NCBI RefSeq assembly: GCF_000513895.2
Contig: NZ_CP165782.1
Coordinates: 2,480,001 to 2,544,000, forward strand
Source of the DNA: Ensifer sp. WSM1721
GTDB lineage: Bacteria > Pseudomonadota > Alphaproteobacteria > Rhizobiales > Rhizobiaceae
Length of the DNA: 64,000 bases
Direction of reading: 5' to 3'
Shown here: positions 37,468-46,203 of the stretch, piece by piece
Layout: every line of letters begins with the position of its first letter
Numbering within the stretch: the stretch's first letter is position 1
Program-made: the position numbers and the translations under genes
The notes under the pieces: generated by a model
The model's input: only the letters and a program-made list of their open reading frames with translations
Told to the model about the DNA's origin: nothing
Database searches by the model: none

Positions 37468-38526
37468 TCATGCCTTGCTGGCAACGGTGGGGCTGAAGAC
37501 CATCAGGCTCAGGATCTCGAAAAGCACCTGGGCGCCGGCGTGAGCGGTGTTGGTCGTCGCGTCGTATTGCGGCGCCACCTCGACAACATCGCCGCCGACG
37601 AGATTGACGCCCTTGAGGCCGCGGATCAGTTCCAGCACCTCGCGAGTCGTGAGCCCGCCGACTTCAGGTGTGCCCGTGCCCGGTGCGAAACTCGGATCGA
37701 GGCTGTCAACGTCGAAGGAGAGATAGGTCGGGCCGTCACCGACGATCTTCTTCGCCTTCTCGATCATGGCGGGAATGCCGAGGCCCGTGACCTCCTCCGC
37801 ATGGATCACGGTCATGCCCGACTCATAGGAGAACTCCCAGAGATACTCGGCCGCGCCACGGATGCCGATCTGGATGACGCGGGTCGGATCGAGCACGCCG
37901 TCGAGTACGGCATTGCGGAACGGCCCACCGTGGTGGAACTTGGTGAGATCGAAGGCGCCTCCGGTGTCGCAATGCGCATCGATATGGATCATGCCGACGG
38001 GCTCTTTTTTCCCTACGACCTTCAGAATCGGGTGCGTGATCGAATGGTCGCCGCCGACGGAGAGCGGCACGACGCCTGCGTCGACGATCTGATCGATGCG
38101 CTTCTCGATGTCCTCGTGGCTGAGTTCCAGGCGGTAGCGGCTGCGGAAGGGAATGTCGCCGATATCGGCGACCCTGAGATCATGCACCGGCGCGCAGCCG
38201 AGAACATGGTTATAGGGACCGATGCGCTCGATCGCACGCAGCGCCCGCGGTCCGAAACGGGAGCCCGGGCGGTTGGTGACGCCGAGATCCATGGGAATGC
38301 CGACGATCGCCACCTGGAGATTGCCGAAATCCGGATTCGCGGCATCGACCGGCATGTAGGGCGCGCTCAGAAAGGTCGGAACGCCGGCAAAGGGCGCGAG
38401 CCGCGTACCGCTTTTCGTGAAGATCTTGTCCGCGACCTTGCGGAACGTCGGATCGAAAAGCTCGCCGCCATGGCTTTCGCCGTATTTCGCCCTCAATTCG
38501 TTTAGCTTCTTCTCGTCCCAGGCCAT
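37468..38526 (-). CDS. speB: agmatinase / guanidino-acid ureohydrolase (352 aa)
   Basis: Arginase-fold, manganese-dependent ureohydrolase that releases urea from agmatine (giving putrescine) or a related guanidino compound. The metal-binding motifs are VGGDHSITH, HIDAHCDTGG and SFDVDSLDPSFAPGTGTPE. With 352 residues it is longer than E. coli SpeB (306); the extra N-terminal part is typical of the long rhizobial agmatinase/guanidinobutyrase group, so guanidinobutyrate remains an alternative substrate. GGAGAT precedes the ATG. Urea produced here could be used by the urease encoded at 9.8-18 kb. It is divergent from a LysR regulator. Confidence 0.93.
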   Translation of the reverse strand: MAWDEKKLNELRAKYGESHGGELFDPTFRKVADKIFTKSGTRLAPFAGVPTFLSAPYMPVDAANPDFGNLQVAIVGIPMDLGVTNRPGSRFGPRALRAIERIGPYNHVLGCAPVHDLRVADIGDIPFRSRYRLELSHEDIEKRIDQIVDAGVVPLSVGGDHSITHPILKVVGKKEPVGMIHIDAHCDTGGAFDLTKFHHGGPFRNAVLDGVLDPTRVIQIGIRGAAEYLWEFSYESGMTVIHAEEVTGLGIPAMIEKAKKIVGDGPTYLSFDVDSLDPSFAPGTGTPEVGGLTTREVLELIRGLKGVNLVGGDVVEVAPQYDATTNTAHAGAQVLFEILSLMVFSPTVASKA

Positions 38527-38548
38527 CCGCCGGAATCTCCCGTGTCTA

Positions 38549-38593
38549 CAGGGCGGAATGCGGAAGGTGTGCGGTTTCCGCTCATCCCGCTCT
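38549..38593. repeat. partial RIME-like palindromic module
   Basis: In the agmatinase-LysR gap, AGGGCGGAATG / CATCCCGCTCT flank GCGG-TTT-CCGC (38571-38581). This is the reverse complement of the first module of the element at 20948-21130. Confidence 0.65.
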
Positions 38594-38803
38594 ACTTGTT
38601 AGATCAATCCGGGGCAGGCACATGACGCGCAGCAGAACCTCATCTGAAGTTTCGCCGAGCTGGCACGGCGCGATCGAGTTCCCCAGGGCATTCGTTTTTA
38701 TTGGACATATTAGGGGACAAATCTTCTGGAAAATCAATTGACATTGTTATAGCGTTTCGTGTGAGAAAAATTCACATCAGCGCCAACCCTCCGGAGCCGT
38801 TTC

Positions 38804-39847
38804 TTGTCGAGCCGCCTGCCCCCGCTGAACCCGCTGCGCGCCTTCGAAGCGACAGCCCGGCGCGGCTCGGTTTCCGCTGCTGCGCGCGAGCTCAACGTCA
38901 CCCACGGCGCGATAAGCCACCAGATCCGGGCGCTCGAACACTCCTTCAACGCACCCCTTTTCGAGCGCGGCGGCAAGCGGTTGCGGCTGACGCCCCAGGG
39001 CGCTTTGCTCCTACCGGCGGTCACCCACGCCTTTGCCGAGATAGCCGCGGCGACGGCGGCGATGACGCGGCCCGCAACCAGCGGCGAACTCCGGGTGACC
39101 TGCGTACCGGCACTGCTCTCCTTCTGGATGATCCCGCGGCTCCATCAATTCACCGAGCAGTTCCCTGACGTGCGGTTGAAGCTGATCGCCTCCAATGACC
39201 AGGCGAATCTCCATTCGCCCGATGTCGACGTCTGCCTGCTCTATGGAGATGGTAATTGGCCGGACCGCTGGGCGCGGCTCTGGAGTCGGCTCGAACTCTT
39301 CCCCGTCGTCAGCCCGACGCTGCTCAACATGCGCCCTCTCCGCTCCATCCGCGATCTGCGCGACCACGTGATGCTGCACGGCGACGACGGCCGTGAGTGG
39401 AACACCTGGCTCGCCGCCGCCGATGCAATCGATCTGCAGCGCGGCCGCCAGCATTTCATGAGCGATGCGCGCCTTTCGACGGAAGCCGCACTCCATAATC
39501 AGGGCGTGGCGCTCGGCGACACGATCACCGCCGGCAGCCTGATCGCCCGTGGCGAACTGATCGCGCCCTTCGATCTGACCGTTCCGGCCAACGACGCATT
39601 CTTCGTTGCCTGCCGCAACGAGGTCCTTGCGGCGCCGATCGTCCGCGTCTTCATAGACTGGCTCTTTGCCGCCCTAGAAAGCGACCCCATGCCGGAGCTG
39701 CAGATGTCGGCCCGCACGATTATTCGCAGCCGCATGTCGAAGCAGGAAGGCGCCGGCCGGAAGGCAACACCGGAGAACTTCCGACCCGTTTCCTCGCCAC
39801 GCAACCGGCGTCCCGAACGCCCGCAAAAACGCAAGATCAAGTCATAA
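38804..39847 (+). CDS. LysR-family regulator, GcvA-like, with basic C-terminal extension (347 aa)
   Basis: The N-terminal winged helix (SVSAAARELNVTHGAISHQI, about residues 22-41) and the effector-binding domain (about 92-295) are typical of the GcvA/AmpR branch. The reading begins at a TTG at 38804 with GGAG eight bases upstream; no in-frame ATG precedes the helix-turn-helix. Typical family length is about 300 residues; here about 45 additional residues, rich in Arg, Lys and Pro, follow the fold and end in RPQKRKIKS. It is divergent from agmatinase and 48 bp upstream of the aminotransferase gene, so it may control both. Confidence 0.9.
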   Translation: MSSRLPPLNPLRAFEATARRGSVSAAARELNVTHGAISHQIRALEHSFNAPLFERGGKRLRLTPQGALLLPAVTHAFAEIAAATAAMTRPATSGELRVTCVPALLSFWMIPRLHQFTEQFPDVRLKLIASNDQANLHSPDVDVCLLYGDGNWPDRWARLWSRLELFPVVSPTLLNMRPLRSIRDLRDHVMLHGDDGREWNTWLAAADAIDLQRGRQHFMSDARLSTEAALHNQGVALGDTITAGSLIARGELIAPFDLTVPANDAFFVACRNEVLAAPIVRVFIDWLFAALESDPMPELQMSARTIIRSRMSKQEGAGRKATPENFRPVSSPRNRRPERPQKRKIKS

Positions 39848-39895
39848 CGCGGGAGCCGAAAACCCCTCAATCCGTTCAACGACAGGAAATCCGTC

Positions 39896-41074
39896 ATGCC
39901 GCGTTTCAATCCCCTCGTCGAAAAGCTCTCGCCGCCGCCGGTGCCCTCGGTGCTCGCATGGGCGAAGGCCTATGACGGGGCAAAAGGCCCGTTGATCGAT
40001 CTCTCGCAGGCCGTGCCGGGCTATCCCCCCCATCCCGACATGCTGAGATGGCTGGGGGAAACCGCTGCATCGACTGAGTATACGGGCTATGGCGCGATCG
40101 AAGGCGAGCCGGAATTGCGCACGGCCTATGCCGAACAGGTTGCGACGCTCTACGGCGCGGCGATCACCGCCGAAAACATCCACATCACCTCCGGCTGCAA
40201 CCAGGCCTTCATCGCAGTCGCGATGGCAATCGCCGGCGCCGGCGATACCGTCCTGATGACCAATCCCTATTATTTCAACCAGGAAACGACGCTGGCGATG
40301 CTCGGCATCAATGTCGAGCTTGCGCCATTGGACGCGGGCGCGGGCTTCCTGCCCGAGGTTGAGACGATCGCTTCCGCCCTCCGGCCGGGCATTCGCGCCC
40401 TCGCACTCGTCTCGCCCAACAATCCGACCGGCGCGGTCTATCCGCCGGACCTGCTCCAGCGCATCCACGAACTCTGCCGGGCCAATGGCACCTGGCTGAT
40501 TCTGGACGAAACTTACCGCGACTTCCTGCCGGACGCGGCCGCCGCTCCGCATGGTCTGCTCCGCGCCAAAGGATGGCAGGACGGCTTCATCGGCCTCTAC
40601 AGCTTCTCGAAGTCCTTCTGTATCCCCGGCCATCGCCTCGGCGCAATCACCGCCGGCCCCGCGCTCATCGCGCAGGTTGCCAAGATCATGGACAACCTGC
40701 AGATCTGCGCGCCGCGCTCAGCGCAGGCCGCCGTCGCCAGGGCCATTCCTGCTCTCGCCGCCTGGCGGCTTACGAACCGTGCCGAGATCGCCGCCCGCGC
40801 GAATGCGATGAGAGACGTCATGAGCCGCCTGCCCCAATGGAAGCTGCAGGCCGTCGGCGCTTATTTCGCCTACATCCGCCACCCCTTCCCCGACATCGAC
40901 TCGCAATTCGTCGCCGAGAAGCTCGCGAAGCTCGCCGGCGTCATCTGCCTGCCGGGCGACTATTTCGGCGAAGGCCAGGAAAACTACCTGCGCTTCGCCT
41001 TCGCCAATGCCGACGTGCCGACGATCCTCAAACTCGAGGAGCGGCTCGCGGGTTTTGCTCTGCCGGGTATCTAA
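39896..41074 (+). CDS. PLP-dependent aminotransferase, class I/II (392 aa)
   Basis: Fold-type I aminotransferase. The conserved parts are TGYGAIEGEPELR, NPYYFNQETT, SPNNPTGAVYP with the PLP-binding Asn, LDETYRDF with the PLP-binding Asp/Tyr, and the Schiff-base lysine in YSFSKSFCIPGHRLG (about residue 240). The C-terminal substrate-binding arginine is in NYLRFAF. It has the length of aspartate/aromatic-type enzymes. The substrate is not clear; given LysR and agmatinase next door an amine or guanidino-amino acid is possible. It converges on the EamA transporter gene with 6 bp between stop codons. Confidence 0.92.
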   Translation: MPRFNPLVEKLSPPPVPSVLAWAKAYDGAKGPLIDLSQAVPGYPPHPDMLRWLGETAASTEYTGYGAIEGEPELRTAYAEQVATLYGAAITAENIHITSGCNQAFIAVAMAIAGAGDTVLMTNPYYFNQETTLAMLGINVELAPLDAGAGFLPEVETIASALRPGIRALALVSPNNPTGAVYPPDLLQRIHELCRANGTWLILDETYRDFLPDAAAAPHGLLRAKGWQDGFIGLYSFSKSFCIPGHRLGAITAGPALIAQVAKIMDNLQICAPRSAQAAVARAIPALAAWRLTNRAEIAARANAMRDVMSRLPQWKLQAVGAYFAYIRHPFPDIDSQFVAEKLAKLAGVICLPGDYFGEGQENYLRFAFANADVPTILKLEERLAGFALPGI

Positions 41075-41080
41075 GCGGGT

Positions 41081-41971
41081 TTAGCCTCTACGGGCGATCA
41101 GGATGCCGATCAGCACGATCGCGCCGCCGATCGCCTGCATCAGGCCCACGGGCTCGCTCAGCAAGACCCAGGCGAGCAGCGCGGCGACTACCGGCTGCAG
41201 CAGCAGCGTCAGCGAAGAAAAGGCTGGCGGCAAATAGGCGAGCGCATAGGTGATCGCCACCTGCCCGCCGGCATGGCTGACGAAGGCGAGGCCGATGAGC
41301 ATGGCCCAGCCGAAAGCGCTCGGCGGCAACAAAGAGGGCTCGGTGAAGAAAGCCATCGGCAGCATACAGGCGGCCGCCGACGCCGTGCTCCAGAGCATGA
41401 TCCGGTTGGTGCTGAAACGGCTTCGCAGTCGGCCTATGGCGAGAATGTAGCCCGCGTAGAACATGGCGGCGATGATCGCGATTCCGTCCCCGGCAATGTC
41501 GCCGCCGCCAAGCGCGGCCGGGCCACCCTTCAGGACTATAACGCCGGCGATGGCGGTTACCAGGCCAGCTACGAAGATGCCGCTCACGGGCGAGCGGAAC
41601 AGGACCCAGCTTGCAAGCGTCACGAAGACCGGCGCGACATTGGCAAGCAGCGTCGCGTTGGCGACAGACGTCATGGTTAGCGACAGATGCCAGGCGCCAA
41701 GATCGATGGCGAGAAAGACGCCCGGCAGGACGAGCAGAGCATAATCGGAGAGTCGCTGCGGAGGCTTGTCGGTAGCCGCACCATTGCGGAGCTGAGACCA
41801 GACGACCAGCGGTATCAATGCCAGCGCCACACGCCAGAAAGCGGTCGCCATCGGCCCCACTTCCGAGAGCCTTACGAAGATCGGCGATCCGCCGATGGCG
41901 GCGCCGCCGATCAGCAGTGCGGCCATGGCAAGCGAGTTTTGCGAGGGGGCGGAGCTGACGGCTTGGGTCAC
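41081..41971 (-). CDS. EamA/DMT-family drug-metabolite transporter (296 aa)
   Basis: Ten-helix transporter composed of two EamA repeats. Repeat one contains IGGSPIFVRLSEVGPMATAFWR (identification only), and repeat two SLTLLLQPVVAALLAWVLLSEP. It probably exports a small metabolite or amino acid. The start is uncertain: a GTG at 41971 (TQAVSSAPSQ) gives a normal length, while the open frame continues to 42097 with an unlikely Arg/Ser-rich sequence. An ATG 15 codons further in would also leave a complete first helix. Confidence 0.87.
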   Translation of the reverse strand: MTQAVSSAPSQNSLAMAALLIGGAAIGGSPIFVRLSEVGPMATAFWRVALALIPLVVWSQLRNGAATDKPPQRLSDYALLVLPGVFLAIDLGAWHLSLTMTSVANATLLANVAPVFVTLASWVLFRSPVSGIFVAGLVTAIAGVIVLKGGPAALGGGDIAGDGIAIIAAMFYAGYILAIGRLRSRFSTNRIMLWSTASAAACMLPMAFFTEPSLLPPSAFGWAMLIGLAFVSHAGGQVAITYALAYLPPAFSSLTLLLQPVVAALLAWVLLSEPVGLMQAIGGAIVLIGILIARRG

Positions 41972-42082
41972 GGCGGTATCCGATCGAAGGGGGGAACGCC
42001 GCGAGATCGACGACGCCGTCAAGCGAGCTACCAGAATCGCAGGGTAAACGACAGTCGCATTTCGCCGCAAAGGTGCTGAAAA

Positions 42083-42111
42083 ACGGCCGCACGCCAAAAA
42101 GGTGCGGCCGT
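42083..42111 (-). terminator. rho-independent terminator after the aldehyde dehydrogenase gene
   Basis: Perfect 10-bp stem ACGGCCGCAC / GTGCGGCCGT (42083-42092 and 42102-42111) with a 9-nt loop. On the minus strand it is followed by TTTTCAG. It is about 16 bases beyond the ALDH stop codon. Confidence 0.88.
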
Positions 42112-42127
42112 GCCTGGAGACAGCCGA

Positions 42128-43561
42128 TCAGGCTGCGTCCGGCAGATGCACCGTCTTTACCTCGAGAAAGTCCTCAAGGCCGAACATGCCGCCCTCCCGG
42201 CCGTTGCCGGACTGCTTATAGCCGCCGAAGGGGCTGCCATAGCGGTGCGGGCCGCCATTGATGTGCACCATGCCGGCGCGCAGCCGCGCGGCGACGCGCT
42301 GCGCCCGGTCGGGATCGCCGGTCTGGATATAGGCGGCGAGCCCGTAATTGGTGTCGTTGGCGATTTCGATCGCTTCGTCCTCCGTATCGAAGGGAATGAT
42401 CGCAAGCACCGGCCCGAACACTTCTTCACGCGCTATCCGCATGGAATTGTCGACGTCGGCGAAGATCGTCGGTTTGACGAAATAGCCGGCCTCGAGACCT
42501 TCGGGCCTGCCCGGGCCACCGGCAAGGAGCCGCGCCCCTTCGGCAACGCCCGCTTCGATCAGCGCCTGCACGCGCTCGTACTGGATGTGGCTGACGAGCG
42601 GCCCGATATGCGTGCCTTCTTGTGTCGGATCGCCGACCCTCGCCTCCTGGCCGACGCGGCTGGCGATCTCCACCACCTTGTCGTAGACGCTGCGTTCCAC
42701 CAGCATGCGGGTGGGCGCATCGCAGGATTGGCCGGAATTGTTGAAGCATTCGAGAATGCTGGCGGTAACGCGTTCCTCGATATCGGCATCGGCGAAGACG
42801 ATGTTCGGCGACTTGCCGCCGAGCTCGAGCGTGACGCGCTTGACCGTATCGGCCGCATCCTTGCTGACGGCGATGCCAGCCCGCGTCGAACCGGTGAACG
42901 ACATCATGTCGATGTCCTTGTGCTTCGAGAGCGCCGCACCGGCATGAATGCCGTCGCCGTTGACGAGGTTGAAGACGCCGGCCGGGAAACCCGCCTCATG
43001 GATCATCTCGGCGTAGAGCATGGCGTTGAGCGGCGTGAACTCGCTCGGCTTCAGGACGCACGTGCAGCCGGTAGCAAGCGCCGGCACCACCTTGAGCGCG
43101 ATCTGATTGACCGGCCAGTTCCATGGCGTGATAAGGCCACAGACGCCGATCGGCTCGCGCAGGAGCGTGTCACCGTTCGGCAGCTTCTCGCGCAGCTTCA
43201 AATTTTTCAGCGCATCGATATAGCCCTGCAGATGGCCGACACCGACATCGGCTTGCTGCTCGCGGCTCATCGTCTTCGGCGCACCAAGCTCGGCGGTGAT
43301 CGTGTCGGCCATTTCGTCGTAACGGCGCTTGTAGATCGCGAGCAGCTTTTCGAGCAGCGCCAGCCGTTCCTCGACGCTCGTCCGGGCGTAGTTTGTGAAA
43401 GCCTTCTTGGCGGCCGCGACCGCCCGGTCGATGTCAGCCGCCGTGCCCATGGAGATCACAGCTATCGGCTTTTCCGTTGCCGGGTTGAGCACGTAGAGAT
43501 CGTTTTGCGTGGTCGGATCGATCCATTCGCCGTTGATGTAGAATTTCCGTTTGTCGAGCAT
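42128..43561 (-). CDS. NAD(P)-dependent aldehyde dehydrogenase (477 aa)
   Basis: ALDH superfamily. The cofactor-binding ITPWNWPVNQIALKV, the oxyanion Asn in it, the general base in LELGGKSPN and the catalytic Cys280 in NNSGQSCDAPTR are present, together with EEVFGPVL and the C-terminal FGGYKQSGNGREGG. The first helix and length fit the betaine/aminoaldehyde/succinate-semialdehyde-like group; substrate specificity cannot be decided by eye. It is 16 bp downstream of the metallo-beta-lactamase-fold gene and part of a likely operon with the upstream ABC transporter. A role in oxidising aminoaldehydes from polyamine breakdown is a reasonable inference. Confidence 0.94.
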   Translation of the reverse strand: MLDKRKFYINGEWIDPTTQNDLYVLNPATEKPIAVISMGTAADIDRAVAAAKKAFTNYARTSVEERLALLEKLLAIYKRRYDEMADTITAELGAPKTMSREQQADVGVGHLQGYIDALKNLKLREKLPNGDTLLREPIGVCGLITPWNWPVNQIALKVVPALATGCTCVLKPSEFTPLNAMLYAEMIHEAGFPAGVFNLVNGDGIHAGAALSKHKDIDMMSFTGSTRAGIAVSKDAADTVKRVTLELGGKSPNIVFADADIEERVTASILECFNNSGQSCDAPTRMLVERSVYDKVVEIASRVGQEARVGDPTQEGTHIGPLVSHIQYERVQALIEAGVAEGARLLAGGPGRPEGLEAGYFVKPTIFADVDNSMRIAREEVFGPVLAIIPFDTEDEAIEIANDTNYGLAAYIQTGDPDRAQRVAARLRAGMVHINGGPHRYGSPFGGYKQSGNGREGGMFGLEDFLEVKTVHLPDAA

Positions 43562-43577
43562 TCGCTCCTCCTTCCCG

Positions 43578-44312
43578 TCAAAGTGTCTTTTGCTTGTCAG
43601 TGAGCCAATCCTTGATGAGCTGCCGGTAACGTTCGCCGGAGAAGCTCGGAAAGTGGCCGCCGTGGACGATACGCGCCGGTATCTTCAAAAGGCGCTCCAT
43701 CGATGAGAGATAATGCTCTGCGTTGGAGTGGTAGGTGTCCTCGATGAGCGGCCCGTCGTAGAGAATGTCGCCGCTGAAAAGCACACCCGTCTTCGTCTCC
43801 CAGAGCGCTATGCCGCCCGGCGAATGGCCCGGCGTATGGATCACTTCGAAGACCCGGTCGCCGAGATCGACCGTATCGCCATCCTCGAGAATGCGCGTCG
43901 CCCCAGCACCTTTCACCGCATAGCACTCAGAACAATAGGGTTCCGGCGGCAAGGCGTCGAAGATCTCGTCGGAAACGTAAGGATCGGCGAGTGTGTTCGC
44001 CCGTGTCGGGTGTGCCAACAGATCGGCCTCGGCCGCGTGAACGGCGCGGCTCTCGAACTCATGGTGACAGCCGATGTGGTCGAAATGCGTATGGCTTGCG
44101 ATGGCAATGAGGTCGCGTTCGGTGACGAGCGGTACCCACTCCCTGAGCGACACCACGCCCATGCCGCTATCCACGAGCATGTCGCGCTCGCGGCCGCGCA
44201 CATGCCAGATGTTGCATCGATAGAATTCATTGATGAAAGGCTCCGATATGGCGGTCACGTCGTCATCGAGACGCTTCACCGCATACCAGTCTTCCGGAGC
44301 AATCCGACGCAT
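43578..44312 (-). CDS. metallo-beta-lactamase-fold hydrolase (244 aa)
   Basis: The zinc-binding motif SHTHFDHIG (HxHxDH), the downstream His in HTPGHSPGG, the bridging Asp in FSGDILYDG and the last His in VHGGHFPSF are all visible, so the dinuclear site is complete. No signal peptide is present, which suggests a cytoplasmic enzyme related to glyoxalase II-like or lactonase-like hydrolases. It is 3 bp downstream of the ABC ATPase and 16 bp upstream of the ALDH. The substrate is not known. Confidence 0.92.
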   Translation of the reverse strand: MRRIAPEDWYAVKRLDDDVTAISEPFINEFYRCNIWHVRGRERDMLVDSGMGVVSLREWVPLVTERDLIAIASHTHFDHIGCHHEFESRAVHAAEADLLAHPTRANTLADPYVSDEIFDALPPEPYCSECYAVKGAGATRILEDGDTVDLGDRVFEVIHTPGHSPGGIALWETKTGVLFSGDILYDGPLIEDTYHSNAEHYLSSMERLLKIPARIVHGGHFPSFSGERYRQLIKDWLTDKQKTL

Positions 44313-44315
44313 CGA

Positions 44316-45416
44316 TCACGCATTCCCGCTTGCCGGGGGCAAGGCTACGACGTCGGCCGCGCGCACCGCAAGGGGGATGATCTCCCCCTCGCCGACGTCG
44401 GCGGACTGCGGCAGATGCGCCACCAGCGTCCTGTCCGCCGCCCCCCGTGGCTCGAGATGGCAGCGGTAATGCGTACCGAAGAAGGCGCTGCCGACGACAC
44501 GCGCATCCCCGAGGGCAATCAGCGGACCATCCGTCCTGTCGGAAGCGCGGAAGTGTTCCGGTCGGATGGTGAGGGTGATCGCATCGCCGGCTTTCGGCGC
44601 TGCCGCGGGGAAATTCGCCGCCGGCAGGGCAATGTCTCCGAGCGAAGTCTCGACCCGCGCCGACCGGCCATCGGCCTCTCTGATACGCCCCGGCACGAAA
44701 TTGACTTCGCCCATGAAGCCGGCCGAAAACAGCGATTTCGGGCGCATATAGACCTCAGACGGCGGGCCGAAATCCTCGATCCGCCCCTGGTTCATCATGA
44801 CGATCCTGTCGGCGATCGCCATCGCCTCCTCCTGATCATGGGTGACATGGACGAAGGTCGTGCCGACCCGCTTCTGGATCGCTTTCAGCTCATCCTGCAT
44901 CTGGCGGCGGAGCTTCAGGTCCAGGGCTCCGAGCGGCTCGTCGAGAAGCAGGACGTCGGGGTCGACGGCGAGCGCCCTTGCAAGCGCCACGCGCTGGCGC
45001 TGGCCGCCGGAAAGCTCGTGCGGCCGCTTGTCCGCAGAGGCTTTGAGACCGACAAGATCGAGGAAGCCGAGCGCTTTTTCACAGCGTTCGGCCTTGGCGA
45101 GCCCACGCATTCTCAGGCCGAAGCCGACATTGTCGACGAGCTGCATATGCGGAAAGAGCGCATAGTCCTGAAACATCGTCGTGGTCGGCCGTTTGGCAGG
45201 CGGCACATAGGTCATGTCACGGCCACCGATGACGATGCGACCGGCGCTCGGCGAGAGGAATCCGCCGAGGATGGAGAGCAGCGTGGTCTTGCCGCAGCCC
45301 GAGGGGCCGAGCAGCACGATGAACTCGCCTGCCCGAATATCCAGCGTAACATTGTCGAGCGCGGTGAAGCCCCCGAAAGTCTTGGTGACATGCTCGATCG
45401 AGACGGGTGCGGTCAT
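44316..45416 (-). CDS. polyamine-type ABC importer ATPase, second system (366 aa)
   Basis: PotA/CysA-like ATPase with Walker A GPSGCGKTT, Q-loop MFQDYALFPH, signature LSGGQRQRV, Walker B VLLLDEPLGALD and H-loop VTHDQEEAM; the TOBE domain extends from about residue 240 (LTIRPEHFRASD). The ATG at 45416 overlaps the preceding permease stop (ATGA). The frame continues upstream but lies within the permease gene. Confidence 0.95.
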   Translation of the reverse strand: MTAPVSIEHVTKTFGGFTALDNVTLDIRAGEFIVLLGPSGCGKTTLLSILGGFLSPSAGRIVIGGRDMTYVPPAKRPTTTMFQDYALFPHMQLVDNVGFGLRMRGLAKAERCEKALGFLDLVGLKASADKRPHELSGGQRQRVALARALAVDPDVLLLDEPLGALDLKLRRQMQDELKAIQKRVGTTFVHVTHDQEEAMAIADRIVMMNQGRIEDFGPPSEVYMRPKSLFSAGFMGEVNFVPGRIREADGRSARVETSLGDIALPAANFPAAAPKAGDAITLTIRPEHFRASDRTDGPLIALGDARVVGSAFFGTHYRCHLEPRGAADRTLVAHLPQSADVGEGEIIPLAVRAADVVALPPASGNA

Positions 45417-46201
45417 TGTTTCTTCGTCCTTCCGAACAGGAAAAGTTCCAGGGCCAGGAGCAGCGCCACCGAGACCAGAAACACGAGCGAACCGATGGCA
45501 TTGGTCTTTGGATTGAGGCCGGAGCGCAGCATGCTCCATATCTCGACGGGAAGCGTCACGTCGAAACGCGAAAGCAGAAAGGCGATAATGAATTCGTCCC
45601 AGCTGAAGGTGACCGAGAGGAAGAAGGCGGCGAGAATCGACGGCATCAGCATCGGGGCGGTCACCAGCACCATCACTTTGAAGTCGCTTGCGCCGAGGTC
45701 GCGCGCCGCCCGCTCGATATTGATGTGGTGATCGCCCATTGAGGCATAGATGATGGCGAAGCAGAGCGGCAGATTGATCACCACATGCCCGATCGCGACC
45801 GTCATGAGCGACAGCGGCACATTGAGCGCATTAAGCACGGCGAGCAGGCCGAGCGCGATGATCAGGTAACTGACGGTCATTGGCGCGATCAGCAACCCCC
45901 GCTGCAGCGCCGAGGCCGGCAACCTGTAGCGCGCGAGACCGTAAGCGGCGAGAAATCCGAGAAGGCAGGCGACGATAGAGGATGCGAGCGCGACCAGCAG
46001 CGAATTGCCGAGCGCCGCCATCAGTTTACGGTCGGCAAAGACCGCCTCGTACCATTGCGTCGAGAAGCCGTTGAAGGGCGGCACCGGCAGCCTTCCGTCC
46101 TGGAAGGAGAAGAGCACCAGCACCAAGACGGGCAGGAAGATGAAGGCGTAGGCGCCGGCGAGGTAGGTCCAGGAGAGGCCGCCGAGAAAGACCCTACGCA
46201 T
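45413..46201 (-). CDS. polyamine-type ABC importer permease, PotC-like, second system (262 aa)
   Basis: Six-helix permease with the FNGFSTQWYEAVFADRKLM block and the coupling loop NIERAARDLGASDFKVMVLVTAP. The start at 46201 lies two bases after the stop of the PotB-like gene. It overlaps the ATPase start by four bases. Confidence 0.94.
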   Translation of the reverse strand: MRRVFLGGLSWTYLAGAYAFIFLPVLVLVLFSFQDGRLPVPPFNGFSTQWYEAVFADRKLMAALGNSLLVALASSIVACLLGFLAAYGLARYRLPASALQRGLLIAPMTVSYLIIALGLLAVLNALNVPLSLMTVAIGHVVINLPLCFAIIYASMGDHHINIERAARDLGASDFKVMVLVTAPMLMPSILAAFFLSVTFSWDEFIIAFLLSRFDVTLPVEIWSMLRSGLNPKTNAIGSLVFLVSVALLLALELFLFGRTKKQ

Positions 46202-46203
46202 CG

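Noticed and set aside
38737..38748. TTGACA followed closely by TATAGC upstream of the LysR gene as a promoter
   Set aside because: The spacing between the two boxes is far too short for a sigma-70 promoter.
43713..45731. 672-residue plus-strand open frame opposite the MBL hydrolase and ABC ATPase genes
   Set aside because: No domain character, very high Arg/Asp/Gly content, and it spans several well-supported minus-strand genes.
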